Below are positions 38,406-53,200 of a DNA stretch of 64,000 nucleotides, piece after piece. The DNA is from Diphasiastrum complanatum (lineage: Eukaryota > Streptophyta > Lycopodiopsida > Lycopodiales > Lycopodiaceae), in assembly GCA_029204225.1 (NCBI GenBank), contig CM055095.1, positions 75,531,672 to 75,595,671 on the forward strand, read 5' to 3'. The stretch's first letter is position 1, and every line of letters starts with the position of its first letter. A model generated the notes under the pieces. That model was not told where the DNA came from. It searched no databases and saw nothing but the letters and a program-made list of their open reading frames with translations. Position numbers and translations under genes: made by a program.

Positions 38406-39587
38406 ATGTCAGTGTTTTCAGTTACTGCTCTAGACAGGCTTATTGAGCCAACTGACAAAGGCGCGCCGTCTAGACCTGCAAATGAAAAGGGTCCAGTTAG
38501 AGAGAAGAGGCCTCTCTACTCATACTCTGCCTACTCACCTGCAGCTGTAAATTCAAATCGGCCGCGCTCCCCCTCTCCCTCTTCTTTTTCCTCATCTCCT
38601 TTCATTGTCAACTTCAAAGGGAGGAGGGCTATTCGGCAGGAAGTGCAGAAGCCAACGTTGGAACATGGGGCTCAATCTGGATCAGCGCAAATACTGGACG
38701 TTGAGCGCGATTCAACAGGCAGAAAGCCAAAAGTCACACCTTCTGCAGAAAGCAGTCAAGAGGATAACGGAAAAGAGGGGGTGCACAGTCAGATGAATAA
38801 GCTTGATAGTGATGCTGTCAAAACTGAATCCGGACATATGAAAAGCCATAGCCGTTGTTCACCAGGAAATTTATCTGCAGAGAAAGATTTTTCAAAACTT
38901 GGAAAACATGAACCACTTGAGTATCCTGTGCAAGTGCCGAAATCCGATGAGGGAGCGAGTGATTCCACCGCATCTGGAGATGAATTTTTTGATGCGCCAG
39001 AATCCCCTGCATCTGGTATGTTTTGCATAACGATGATCGCAGCTTATTATTGGTTAGTGTTATTTGATGGTTTGCGCCTTGTAAAATACCTTATTCAAAA
39101 ATCTAAGTGCATCATATTCGCCTGAGGTTTAACGAGCAATCGTCTTCAAGCTAATTTTATACTTAGGAATTTTATACCTTTGGATAGTTTAAACTCCTGC
39201 ACCTTGCTTTTCTTGAAACTTATAACCGTATGCTTATTTTCTTGAACCCATGAATCTACGGTTGATGGTCGTTGGGCAGAGTCCATAAAGTTAGATATTT
39301 CATGCTCTTTATGCTTGCTTTTTCAGCATTGTCGTAAACACCGAAGTCTGCTTGCGTACTGGTGAGTGCAGTTTTTTAGAATTATTCAAGTGTATGCCTG
39401 AATTGTCCCAAGCCTGAAGCCTTATGTCGTGACATTATTAACCTCGAATAAAATTTGTAATATGCATAACTTTGAGTCTCACAGAGAGGTATCACTATAT
39501 TGCATGTAAAGAAATGTGGGTGTAGTTATATGCATGTGACCCACTTCAATGATCAAAGACACACCCTACTTCTCTTAAGCAGTCAAC

Positions 39588-39662
<75 letters not shown>

Positions 39663-42600
39663 CAACGAGCTTTTCTACATTATTCATTGACAAAAGAAAG
39701 AGATGATACGAGTATTTAGAACGGCCAATAGCTGGGCCAAACTTAACAAGAAGTGAACCTAACAATCTAAATGGGCCTCTTGGTCCAAGTTACTAAAAAA
39801 GCATATAGAGAATTGTTCGAGGCTGAATGAGGCACATAATCTGGTCATTAATCTCCAACAATTCTCTTTTTTAATGATGACAAGTTCATAATTTTGCTAA
39901 TTATCCTTTTTCCTTTTTAATGAATCGATTCATCTTGTTTTATGTGCTTCAAGAATTTTCTCGGCTTCATGAATGTACATTGCAAGAAACAAAGTGAGTT
40001 TTCTTCAAGAACATGAGAAAAATATGTATTAAGAACCATTTTTGCATCAACCGTTCTGGAATTTAGGGTGAGGGTTTTTTGGACCTGTTTTTCTCTAAAA
40101 CTTCTTTTCAAATTTGTTTGCTTTTTTGGGGGGGGGGGAACTGTCAAAAATAGCTAAACTATACTAAGAATGTTGTAATTCTAATATGTAATGCTAATCT
40201 AAGCTCCAAAAAACTCCACTTTGAGCTTGAATTGAAGTCAAAACAGTCCTATTAGACTATTGTTGGCCAACTGCCTGTAAGTCTCATATTTTAGATCATA
40301 GGGTTGTCATCCATGGGCCATTACTCATAATCTATGGTGCCTTGTGCAACTAGTTCTTTGTTTTCAAGTTCACAACTCTGTACTTAATGAGGATAGTGAA
40401 AGTTGTCAAACCAGGTAAGCTTCTCATGTAAGCCCTCATTTTGTCAACCCTCTTGGTGTTGGCATTACCACTCAATTTATAAAGTTTGGGGATGCCAAGA
40501 GGACAAAGAATGATTGTATTAACATCTCGAACTTATCTGATTCGTCATTCATGGATTTTGATCTCGTCTCTAAAGTTTTTGAGTAGATAAATCTTTCCAT
40601 CACTCAAAAATGAAAACATGTCGTTTCTATTTACCTCATATTTCTCGTTGCTTTTCTTCACCAAATTTATTGATTGGTCTTTTTTGTCTTCGTGGGTAGC
40701 CTATTTTAGTTTCCTCTTCCCCTGGCCGTTCCTTGCACACTAATAGGTTGTATTATCTGCCATTTACCATCATCCCCTTCCCTTTATGGGTTAGCTTGGT
40801 TAAAGTTTATGTTGAGGTTATTGTTGTGGCTATGTGACAAAATTCAAGGCCTAGCTATGGAGTATCTTAACAACATAGTAAGCACACTATGAAAGCTTCA
40901 GAAAACCAGCTATAGAGTAGTAGACAAAACAAGCAAGAGAGAACTCTTAACTCATTCAAGTTATTTTCTGATGATCAGTTTCTGTAGAAAGGATAAACTA
41001 AAGTAAACAGTCAAAGACAAATTTTTACATACTGTAGAGCAACCTATCCTTATGAGGATGGATGGGTAGCATAACAGTAGGATGTATAAATCTAAAAGCT
41101 TTAAACTATTAGGAAAAGCACTAATTTCTGCAATAAAGAACTGAATTTGGGCAAACTAGATTGTGTGAACTACAATAACAGGCGTAAGAAAGGCCTGGTA
41201 AAGTAACTTAACTTGGTCTATCATTCTTGGTGATAGTTGCCTGCAAATCAAATGTTTGTCATAAAAAAAACACACACACACACACACACACACAACTCTG
41301 AAACAACTAGCTGCGGCCCTCATGGCAGGTTGCCGTGCTCCCCCTGCATTCAAAGCTCTGTGTGTGTGTGTGTGTGTGGCTGTTGGCAGACGTAGGCGCA
41401 CACTAGGATAGCCCGATTTTCATCGGGTTTTGGTGGGCTGAGGGTGCAGACCGAGTCCGGAATATGGAGGAGTATTGGGGGGGGGGGCGCGGGGGTGCAA
41501 ATACAAAGTTTTTTGTTTAGCATGTGAAAAGGGGTGGGGTTAGTGGGGTTTGTTTTTATTTTTTGCATAAATTATGATTTTGTTTATTGGCCTATACACT
41601 TATAAGATTATTGGTGTAATTTTTTCAAAACCACGGGTGCCCGTTCTTCTTAAGAGTAAGAAGGATGGGGGGTTTCTCGTTATGTGAGGACTACAAGGGT
41701 CTAAACAAACTTATCGTAAAAAATAAGTACCCGTTACCTAGGATGGATGATCTCATAGATCGATTGAATGGAGCGAAGTACTTCACGAAAATTGATCTTC
41801 GTACGTGATATCATCAGATTAGGATACATCTGGATGATGTATCTAAGACCATTTTAGGACGAGATTTGGCCATCACGAGTTCCTAGTCCTACCTTTTGGG
41901 TTGACTAATGCTCCAGCAACTTTCCAGCAAAATGATGAATGAATTGTTTTGTCCATATTTGGGGAAGTTAGTAGTGTTTTTAGATGATATTTTGATCTAT
42001 AGCAAAACACTAAAAAAGCGAATTCCTTAGATGGTCCGTGAGCTCAAGTCATTTTTGGGTTTCACTGTATTTTTCCGTAAGTTTGCAAAGGACTATTCTA
42101 AGATTGCCGCACCTCTCAACAATTTGTTGAAGGGGGTGAAAAGTCGAGAAGGAAGGCCAAGCCCTCCCATTAAATGGAATGAAAAATTGGATGAGAGTTT
42201 TCGGAAACTCAAGCTTCTAATTGTCTCAGCTTCGTTTTGAGAAAAGTGGATCAAGATATTCCGTTCGTCATTAATACTGACGCGAGTGATACGACTATTG
42301 GAGCTATTCTCTTACAGGAGGGCCAGCTTGTTGCTTTTGAGAGCAAAAAGTTAATCGATGCGCAAGTCAAAATACAATGCAAGAAAAAGAGCTTTTTGCG
42401 GTGATCCATGCATTGAAATCATGGAGACATTACTTGTATGGTAAAAAGTCCGTGGTTATCACGGATCACCAACCTCTAAAATATTTTTGCAATCAGAATG
42501 ATCTGAGAGGTTGTAAGGCCCGATGGGCAGAACTCATGCAAGAAATTCGACTTTGAAGTGCGATATATTAAAGGCACCACTAATTGGGTGGCTGATGCAC

Positions 42601-44173
42601 TTAGTCGAATTGGTGAAGTTCAGCACAAATTTTTCTCTCCTCAAGAGGTCTTTGTGAGAAAAACCCACATTTTGGACCAATTTGGAAGAGGGTTCTAGTA
42701 GCTACGTTAAGCGAGACTGATTTACATGGTGATCAGCCTGGGAGAAAGAATAAAAAGAGTGTTGATAACTTCTCTATTCGTAATGTATTGTTATTCAGGA
42801 AAGGGAAGGTTTGTGTTCCTGATGTGGATGCTATTAAAAAGAAAATTTTATGAGTGTCATGACTCACCATGTGCGGGGCATCCAGGCATACATCGTACTT
42901 TAGATTTGGTACGAATGGATTTTTATTGACCAAAACTTAAGCCCTTTGTCGAATCTTATGTGGTCAAGTTTGACCAATGCCAGTTGAATAAGGCCGAATG
43001 CCCTAAAGTTGGTGGATTGTGACATCCATTGGATATCCCAGATAAGAGGTGGGATAGTATTTCCATGGATTTCGTGGTTGGATTACCGCCGCGGACGAAT
43101 AAACAAAATGATGCAATTTGGGTAGTGGTCGACCATCTTACCAAATTAGCTACGTTTATACTGGTAAAGATCACCGCGAAGGCTTCTGATTTAGCTCAGA
43201 TTTTTGTCGAGTGTCTGTTTAGGATTTACGGATTACCTAGTGACATTGTGAGCGATCGCGATCTGAGGTTCACCGAACACTTTTGGTCGGCCGTGTTTGC
43301 TAAACTAGTGTCGACACTGAGCTTGAGTTCTTTTGATCATCCCAAGACGGATGGCCAGACGGAAAGGACAAATCAGACGATGGAACAAATGCTTCGAGCA
43401 TATTTTTCCCGATGACAATCTCATTGGGAGAAGTGTTTGCCCTTGATTGAGTTTGCCTATAATAGTAGTAAGTGTTAGAAATAATAAATGATAATGTTAG
43501 TTTCCCATAGGTTGCTTTGACCCAAAAGGTCGAGACTTGTGTAACCATGGGTTATGTTTATTATTTAGACCATGTTAAGTTAGTTTTAGCTAAGTTGGAC
43601 CCAATTATGGTCTAGTAATAACTCGTGGGTAAAGTCTAATTATGTTAAGGGGCCCTATCTTGGCTTTTGGAAGTGCCCTATAATTAGTAGGTTCTAGAAC
43701 TTAGGGTTTGGAAGAGTCTAGGCCCTTGGAAGGCCTATTTATATGTACTCATTGTTCATTTGTAATTCATTCCCTTTCAAGCATTGCTACTACTTTCTCT
43801 CTCCTATAGGGTGCCTAACCCTCTCTCTCTTCTTCTTCGTGTATATGGAGATTGAATGTTAGAAGGATCTTGGCACTTTGATAGTACTGCATTCAAATTA
43901 TCCTAAACCAATATGGCTTGGAAAATATCCACGGGATAAAAATAAAGCCTTGTGTAACCAAAAATTATGCACCCCTCCACCCACCTAAACACCTAGTTCG
44001 CATGCATCAGATTAAGTTTTCTAAAAAAAACTTTACTAGCTTATGCCATGACACCCCCCCCTTTCTTTTCCCTCCCAATTTTCCCTCTCCTCGGGCCAGC
44101 CAAACTCGAGCCACAGCTCGCAGCTATCATTCTGGCCCGTTGCAAGAGAGAGAAATTGCGAGAGAGAGAGGAG

Positions 44174-44221
<48 letters not shown>

Positions 44222-47200
44222 GAGCTATGCCAGGTGAAGAGGGATGGAAGTGCTCCCATCCCTCCACCATTTCCATTCTGTTTGTATGCAGGTTCTTGGC
44301 AGGATGAGGGCGCACAGTAGGGCAGCGGATTTTCTGCTTAAACTTTCGTGTTTTTTTTCTCAGTTTTTCAAACATATTTCTTGCAGGAAGCCATAAGGCA
44401 AATGCATCTGCTATTTTTTGCAGATAGACACAGCCCTACCAGCGATTTTCAGCTCCTTTTGCTCTACTTCCATTATTTACACGCATAAGCAAAGCCTAGA
44501 TTACAGATTTGTAGAGTTTGCAATCATTATGCCTGAGAAACATGGTAGATGCTGCCCAAATTTTCTCAGAAACTAATTCTTGCATGCTACTTCATCTATT
44601 ACAGTGAATAGCACTTGTTTATGAACCAAACCACGTCAAACAATGGCTTTACAGGCTCCAAACCCTGCAATCCCATAGTTAGTTTGCTGGAAAATGAAGC
44701 ATGAACCTGTAACTCCATAATATTCTGCCATGCAAGCCTGTAAATTGCCACCAACACTCATAACCAAATGATTAGTGCATTTTTGTTTCTATATCTGCCT
44801 TTTCTCACCGATTAAACACAAAACCGGCTTCCTAAAAAGCAATAGACAGCAATCCAAATACAAGAAAGAACAAGAAGCCTGAAGAGGAAAAGATTCCAGC
44901 ATAACCTCTAAAGAAACCGTTGCTTCAACAAAGTGCCTACAACAAAGTAATTGGCAACAATGGAACTAAAAACAGGATTTCTTCCTAAAAACCAATTCGA
45001 AATGCTAAAAAACCGAACCGAATGTGATCTTGGTAGTGCACTTACCACACAAACGATTGCATTTCGAAAAAGTGATTATAACGGGAAGAATAATCCAAAA
45101 TTTCACCACTTGTTGCTTACTCCACCAAAAGCTCGAGAAAACATTGAGATTCACCCCAGCACTTTCAATGGCAAAAATCCTGCTTAGAATGGCTCTGATA
45201 CCAATATAAAGTCCTACACACAAGATTCTAGTCTAAGCATACCAATCAAAGCAACAACACAAGGGAACGGGTGGTGGATAAACCAGCCCAACCAAACCTA
45301 GATCATACGGATCTAGCCCCCAAGCTATGGATCAATCACAGTCATTGGAAAGAGAAATCACACTAGCAGCATGTAGCGACCAATCACAGAATCAAGCATA
45401 CACTAGTGAGAGCCCAATAGGTATACTTATACCTCCAAGGCCCATGCACCACTAGTAGTGCACTGTGACACCTCACTGGACACCTCTGCAACCTATCTGG
45501 GCCACGTCATCCAGTTCCCTAATGGCTCACTGATAGACCCATACCAACTATACCACCATGTGTTTAGGCCTACAACCATTAATTATGACCATGTACACAT
45601 AAGGGCCCCAATTCCCTTATAGTCACAATTAACTTACAGGTTGATGGTCTACCTGTCCCTAGCGTGGACACGCTACCCAAGACCAGTCATGGGCATGACA
45701 CTGAGACTCCTCAATATGTGTATGTGGTTCATGAAGGTGTTCCCTCCTCTTGTTCCTCCACAGGAGGCGAATGATCCTCTTCAAAGATCATATCTCGATT
45801 TATGATCCTCTTCCTGCTAGTGAGATCATAAAGTCAGTAGGCTTTGCTCTCCTCACTGTATCCCAAGAAATTACATTTTGCTGATTTTGCATCCAACTTC
45901 TTCCTGTCATCCTTGGAAACATGGGCATACGCCGTGCAGCCAAACACTCGCAAAGCGCCCACCTTGGGCTTAATGCCAGTAAATGCCTCTTTTGGACTCT
46001 TTCCACAACCTTGGTTGGACTTCTATTCAAAAGAAATTCCGCTGTGTGCATTGCCTCGCCCCAAAAAGAGTTGGGCAACCCCTTGCCCTTGAGCATGCAC
46101 CTTGCACACTCCACAATAGTTCGGTTCTTTCTCTCGGCTACACCATTTTGCTGAGGGGTATGGGGAGCTATAAGCTGCCTTTTGATTCATTGCTTTTCTA
46201 CCAAAGGTTTGACATGCACAAAGTACTTGAATGCTTCAGATTTTTGTCTCAAGAAATAAATCCAAATTTTGTGTGAGAAGTCATCAATAAAGGTCATAAA
46301 GCAACATGCCCCCCTTGCAGATCTGGCCCCCACAAATTCAAATGCACCAAATCAAGTATACCTGCTGCCCTGGTGGAGATTTCCTTGGAAAATGTTTGTC
46401 TTTGCTACTTTCCCATAGCACAAGCCTCACACACTGAAGAGCTTGGATTAATGACTAGAAGCCCCTCCACCATACGATGCTGGTTCAACACCTGCATACT
46501 TTGTTATCCAAGATGTCCAGACCTCTCGTGCCACAACCTATCTACATCACCTCCTTTTGTTGTATAAGAATGCCGATTAGGGATAGAAGTGTATAATCTG
46601 TATAGATTATCTTCCTGTAATCGTTTGGGCACAACCTTCATATAATCACTCAAATCCAATACAAGACAAGAAGTAGCATCAAATTCTACTTTCGTATTTT
46701 GTTGAGTGATAGCTCCTATTGAAAGTAGGTTTTTAGCAAGTCCTAGTACATATAAGACATTCTTAATGACTTTGACTTCTCCTGATGGAAGCTTTACAGG
46801 AACTGTGTCCTTCCCCTTGACCTTGTGTGTTGAGTTGTCACCTAGGCTCACTTTTTCTCCATCACCAATCCCCACAAAGGTTGATATCAAACCAATCCCT
46901 ACGAGGAGTCATGTGCTTTGAAGCACCTGAGTCAATGTAACAACCACCTGATTTATCTTGTGAGGCCAATGCAATGGAATAGCTCAGCTTGCCTTATGTC
47001 ATTCTGCTGTCTTGCAACGCTCTCTACAACATTTCCTCCTTGCTTCTTTGTGCCCTTCTTTTGCTCTCCAAGCTTCTTCCTGCACTCAAAAGCAAAGTGA
47101 CCATATTTACCACAATAATTGCAACTCCCCTTCCTTCGAGGTGTGGAAGAGGTAGCTGAGGAGGATTGTGCTTTTGACATTTGCAAGTTATCCATTCCTT

Positions 47201-50200
47201 GCTCAAGTGCTTGTGGTGCTCCTTTGTTTTTGCATTTACCTTTCTTGTCCTTGGCTGAATTATGCTTTTTCTTAGAAGCAAAGGCATGCTCTTAGAAATC
47301 CTCCCTCTTGGAGAGATTAACTCTGGTCTTGTAACAAGAGACCATATACCTCTTCATAGAACTAGCCTATAATAGCTTTCAAAAAGATAATAAGATCTTA
47401 TTTGTGATACAATAGGTCAAACTTGCACTCTATGTTCTAACTTCTACTACTACAAATTTGGCGCACGTTCATTTTTGGATGCAAAGAGCATCAACATGGC
47501 ACCCAAAAGATAGTCCATTTACATTTGATAAGGGCTCAAATTGGGGTCCAAACCTGACCTTTTTTGGTTCCAGCTCTCTAAAATGAGAATTCCAAGCATG
47601 TGGCAAATATTTGCATAGGAAGTTTTGAAAAACACAATCAAAAGTTAGCACTTATGCCTAAAATACCAAGTTGCAAATCTGACTCCCTTCTAACACCAAA
47701 ATCGAGTTGCAAAGATAAACAATCAGCACCATCATCTATGCACTAATTTTTGCCTCCTATAGCTCTTGCCCACACTCTCCCTTTTCTAGGAAAAGTGCAT
47801 CCTAAAAAACTTGAAATTGTGTTTTAACTTGATTATTAAGAAAATGAATGAATTTATTAAAAAGAACATTCTCCCATCCATAGATAAGCTTTTAAGCCCA
47901 TTGCCTACTAGTTAGGTTTGAGGGCAATTGGCGCTCATGTGGGCGATCAGTCCACTTGGCCTACCAAGTCTATGCCTACTGACCCAAGAACCATAGAATT
48001 AATGAACCGTCCACGGTTCACCACGGTTCTGAGAACCGTACAGTGAACCGTACGGTTCACAAGTTTTTTTTGCATGGAACCGTGGTGAACCGTACAGTCA
48101 ATTAATTAACTTTTTTTTTGTTTCCCACCCCCAAAAATAGCCCAAAAATGCCAAGAAAAAATCTGTGACACCTGTGAAATCTGGTTCAATCTGTGAAATC
48201 ATTTGTCAAATCAGAGGACCATTTGTGAAATCTGTGTGAAATCTGGTTCAATCTGTGAAATCATTTGTGAAATCAGATGACCATTTGTGAAATCTGTGAA
48301 ATTTATGAAATGAGGACCAAAAATGACTTGGGAGGGGTTTTGGGGGGAAATTGGGAAAAAAAAAATTAATTAATTAACTACAGGAACCATACCACGGTTC
48401 ATGAACCGTGGTACGGTTCCCACCACGGTTCCTAGGACCCACGTTTCTGAGAACCGTGGGTTCTATGCCAAGAACATAGTGTCTTAATGCCATGCCACAT
48501 CCATGCCCACCATATACGTGGCTATAAGACCACAACAGTCACGTGTCGGCTAACCCTAGTCATTGTCCCCCAAATCATGGGTTAACGTGGTCAGCTGTAT
48601 GTTGGTTCTATTGAACTCGCCACACAGCACGTGGCATGCAAGTACACCAGGTTGTGACTGCAATAGGATTTGCCCCAGGTTCCTTTGTGGGGAGTCATCG
48701 ACTGTCTCAAGCTGGTCCTATGACTTTTGGAGGTACCATTCTCGCCAGAATATGTTGGATCCATGACTGGATTCTAACACTCTTTCCCTCAAGAATGTCA
48801 TTGCTCCTTGATGACGAACTCAGGATAGGACGCTTGTAGCTTGGCTTGACTCTCCCATGTCGCTTTGGACAACGGTAGTGGTTTCCAAGCTACCAAAAAC
48901 TCGGGGATCAGGCAATTTCTTAGTCATGAATCCTTGAAACTACCATTGGAAAGGATAGGGTAGTGACCAGAGGCACCAAATAGCTTATCAAATAGATTAT
49001 TGTACTAATTTGGCTCTACTGTGCAAGAAAACTTTTGAAGTCATGTTATTGTTCTATAATTGTAATCTCCACTTTATACACCTTTTCAAATCATTGCTAT
49101 TCACATATGAGATTTGCTACAAGATTCTCGAGATGTGCATGCTTTTATGCATTGTATGTTTATTGTATATTTACTCATGTGCATTTTGTCATATTCATAG
49201 TATAAATTTCCAGATTTTGAGCCACTTGGAAGTTGGAAAAGTTATATATGTGTTCGTCGCGTAGCATTACAAATATGTCGTCACATTCACTACGTGACAA
49301 CATCTTTCTTCATCACTGCTTCATTGTTCATTCTTTTATGCTTCGCTTCTACATGTTAATTTTAGTTTGGTTCATGGTGCTTGTGTCCATCCTTTGACAG
49401 TTCTACTATCGCATGGCATTTTAGAGCATTACTTTGCGGTGTATTTATTATAACTCACTCTACTAATTATTGCTAGAGTCTTGTGATGCTATTGGTTAGC
49501 ACAAGGCACTCACTATTTTCCTCCAGTGGCATTATTGGTTCATCTGGTTGGCAATAGATCCGTTCTTGTGCTGTAGCTTTGTTTTGGCCTTCTTTAGCCG
49601 TGATGTTGGTATTGATATCTTTATTTGGCAAGTCTGGTCCGTGTGACTCACATGGTATTTGTTTATCTAGCTATGGCATTATATAGCTACCACCCATGTT
49701 GTTAGAATCCCCATCGTCGTTCCGGTCATTGCTAAAGCACAATCAGGTGACAAACACCATGTTACCGCCAACCATAGAGGTACTGCCACCTCACCCCCGT
49801 GCACTAGAGCCATAGACCACCATCAAGCAAGCTCCGATCTCCTGTAAGCCATGGTGTCCCATGCCACCATGCCGACCCTCGCCTACCTACATCCTGAGGC
49901 CTAGATAATCGTCTTGACTTGACCACCAGTGGAAGAGCTCTTCATTCTTCAGGAGAGAATAAATGCCAAGCTCATGGAGGTCCACCTCTATATACATAGT
50001 CCAGGTGGGGTCATCTCCACCCTTAAGAGTCATGCTTGACCAACGACATGCGGCAGTTGTGCACATTGATGCGGGTCCATACAACGAGTCACTGCACGCC
50101 AATAAGACATTGACACGTGGCACCCAAAAGACCTGTAGCTCTAGATCAGCATTCCGCCCCATAACTGAGACCGTCACCTCAAGTTTCGTGTTGCGTGCCC

Positions 50201-53200
50201 TTATGGGTACGTAACACATGTACTGCTTTTATTGGCAGTTGTGGTCCACATCTTATAGAGTTTGATAACCATCTTATATTTTCCATGGTGAAGAGCCATC
50301 TCATATTATCCATGATGAAGGGCTCAATATGTTGCAACTTTCTTATCTTTGTGTTAAAGGCATCAACCTCAACATCTTGGTAACATCGTCCTTGTTCCTG
50401 CGATACCTCAACATTTTAATATGCTGCAACAACATTCTTATTGCTGCAGTGTCAGCATTCTTATGTTATGGCATTATCATCCTCATTTATTTGTTTTAAC
50501 ATGTTTTTTTTGAATGTGCCTATATCTTCATGTTTTGTTACATCAACATCTTTAGTTTGCTGCTTCAGCATCTTTATTTCTACAGTCCGTGTTTTCATTT
50601 TTTGCAGCGTAAGCATTTTTGTTATGCCAACATGTGGAGAGTCTTTTGATAAAGGGCCTTCATCTATAATTTGGCAGTTATTGATGCGTTCATCAGTTAT
50701 TGGACCTTTATTCAGCCTCTAGGGCTTGGGGACAGTTGGAGCCTATGAACAGACTTTTGTGCCTCATTATCGGTCATTGATTGATCGCGAAGTAGCTCTT
50801 AACTATGCTGAAATCAATTTAGGAAACTGGTAGTTTATACTCCTTTTTTTAGACATCATTATTTCGCCATAGAGTACCAGTTGTGTTCCGTGTCTGATCT
50901 ATACCCTTTACTGTAATCTCTCTATTGTTAGCATTTTGGATGTTTCGGTCTTAACTAGGTTTGTTGGCTATTACCAACCGTTTTTCTATTCTGAATTTTA
51001 TTGCATTTGAAACTTCTAAGCTTAGTCGCTGGAAAAACTTCAGTTCTATTTATTCCATCACATCATTTCATGACAGATTGACAGTTTCCATCTGAACTTG
51101 TAACTTCAACTATTTTTCATTGCATGAGTATTCAGAGAGGCCTACTGTATTACTTTATCCTTTTTTAGATGCAATATTTAAATTTTGGTCTTTTTAAGTA
51201 TATCAAAGTTCCTTAAAAGAATGCATTCCTGTTTTGCTTCTATACTTGCCTTGCTGATAAAAGTGTGCACATTATTCGTATTCTCTCTCACACACACACA
51301 CACACACACTACACACACACACACACACACATTTACACATCATATATGGATGTGTTTTATTTTATAATTGGAAATATTGCACCATTTTTCAAAAGTCAAC
51401 TGCTGAGATCCTACTCTCTTGGTTTTCCTTTGAAGGTTCTTCAATTGGAGATGAATTGCCATATGATGGAACACGCACTACTAATCTGGACAAATTGGAT
51501 GAGCTTGAAGCTGATGTAGAACAATGTGGAAGTGCACAGAGAGCCTTGTTGACGTTAAAGCAGCAGCATGAGGCAGTTCTGGAAAAACTATTCCTCTCTG
51601 GAATCTCTCTAACACCTAGCCACAACCAAATTATTGGTAGGAGTTCTGCAGACCTCTTGGATTTGTCAGATCAAATTATCCAAAGAATAGAAGTTGCTAG
51701 GTTAGTAACATGTGCTGTCGCAAGAGGTGCTGCAAAAGCTGAAGCAGAAAAGGAGCTAGCATTAATTATTGACAGTAAGAATCGAGAGATTTCAAGACTT
51801 CGGGACAAATTGCATTACTGTGAAACTATTAATCATGAAATGTCGCAGAGGAATCAAGAGTCTATAGGTAAAGGATCTTAATCTTTATTATTTTTGCTTT
51901 ATTATGGTTAGCTTGATTTTTCACGTACAATCACCAGATAGGCACTTTAAATCTGCTCTTTGCTATGTTGCCTCATTTTTAGTTAGTTATCCTCTCACAA
52001 GATGCCATATATAAGTAATCGGAGGACTCCCTTTTCAGGATAATGCTGTGACCAAGATATTTTGTAACAGGCTGGTCATCTCTGGTCATCATTCTCAAAC
52101 CAAAATTTAAGATTTCTCTGTATTGCTGATATTTTTTCCTTTACCGGGGTAGATGATACATCTCACAAACTGTCATTGAGAGTTGCCATTCGTTGGTCTT
52201 TGTATTGCTTGGAAATTTTGAGATTGGTACTTACTATAGGTTTTTGAGCTTCTGCTTGTTTCGGAGTATTCATTTTCATGAGACTATTAATTGGTTGTCT
52301 TTGTATGGTCCTTTTTCTCTAACATATGGGCAAAATGTCAAGTTTTCATGTGGGCAGTTGTGAGTTTGTGCCTTCCTTTCTTCATCAACCCTGGCTGTCA
52401 GTGTGGTTAAAGGATGAAAGTTATTTTGATTTTTTTCTAATGAAGCACCTAAAACCTAGATGCTCAAGCTGCAAATTGTTTCATCCTATTACATTAACTC
52501 ATGCCACCTTTAGTTGGGTTGCTGTATATTTTTTGGGATTAGCCACTGGATTGCTGCATGGCTAGAGCTTTAGCTTATCAATTCATCAGTTTTGTGGTTA
52601 AGCATTGTCACAATGTCTTACTTTTTGTTCTGGTCTTGGTTCTGATGACTCTACCTAAGAGTTTCATAGCAAGGAAGAGTCTTAGGGTTCGGCTTCTCGC
52701 AACATTCTTATTCTATCAGAAATTTGTTTCAAGAACTGGGCCAGTATCACTGTTGATGATAGGTGATCGATTGGAGCAAATGGCATTTATCAGTGAAAAT
52801 GTTAACTTTTAAAATCAGCTTTATTGTGTTGTCATATCACTGCCTTAAACACACATCTGGATTAATTTTGGTAGATAATCAGATTTTTAATATTAGGTTT
52901 GTCCTTTGATGATGTAGTCCTCAAATTGTTTTCACTGTTTCTCCCAGTGCGATTGGTCTTACAATCAGTTGTTAGCTCGTTGGGAAAGTAAAGGGACTTG
53001 CAAGAAGAGTTGGAGCTTTGAGTTTTTTCATACCTGCAAATTTCACAAACAATAACCTCTGCGTTGGTTTTTGAGCTGATTTTGTTTTTGCATTGCCAGA
53101 AATCGCACGGAGGCGGAGACGTGAGCGACAGAGAAGGCTTCGTTTGACAATAGGTGGTCTAGCCATAACAGCATGCTTGAGCATGTCTGCTACAGCTTTG

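Larger units (their letters stand above)
39016..41635. other. First part of the giant intron, mostly unassigned
   Basis: Contains the (GA)n tract at 39,591-39,659, a poly-G run near 40,130, and the (CA)n/(GT)n pair at 41,271-41,378. No transposon coding sequence was recognised before 41.6 kb. Confidence 0.5.

Noticed and set aside
43473-43910. Interpretation as a complete solo LTR
   Set aside because: No matching 5-bp duplication of the left flank (GTAAG) was found at a plausible right end.
49887-50219. 110-codon minus frame in intron 1
   Set aside because: Protein-like, but without a recognised domain or supporting neighbour; kept only as a note in the intron entry.
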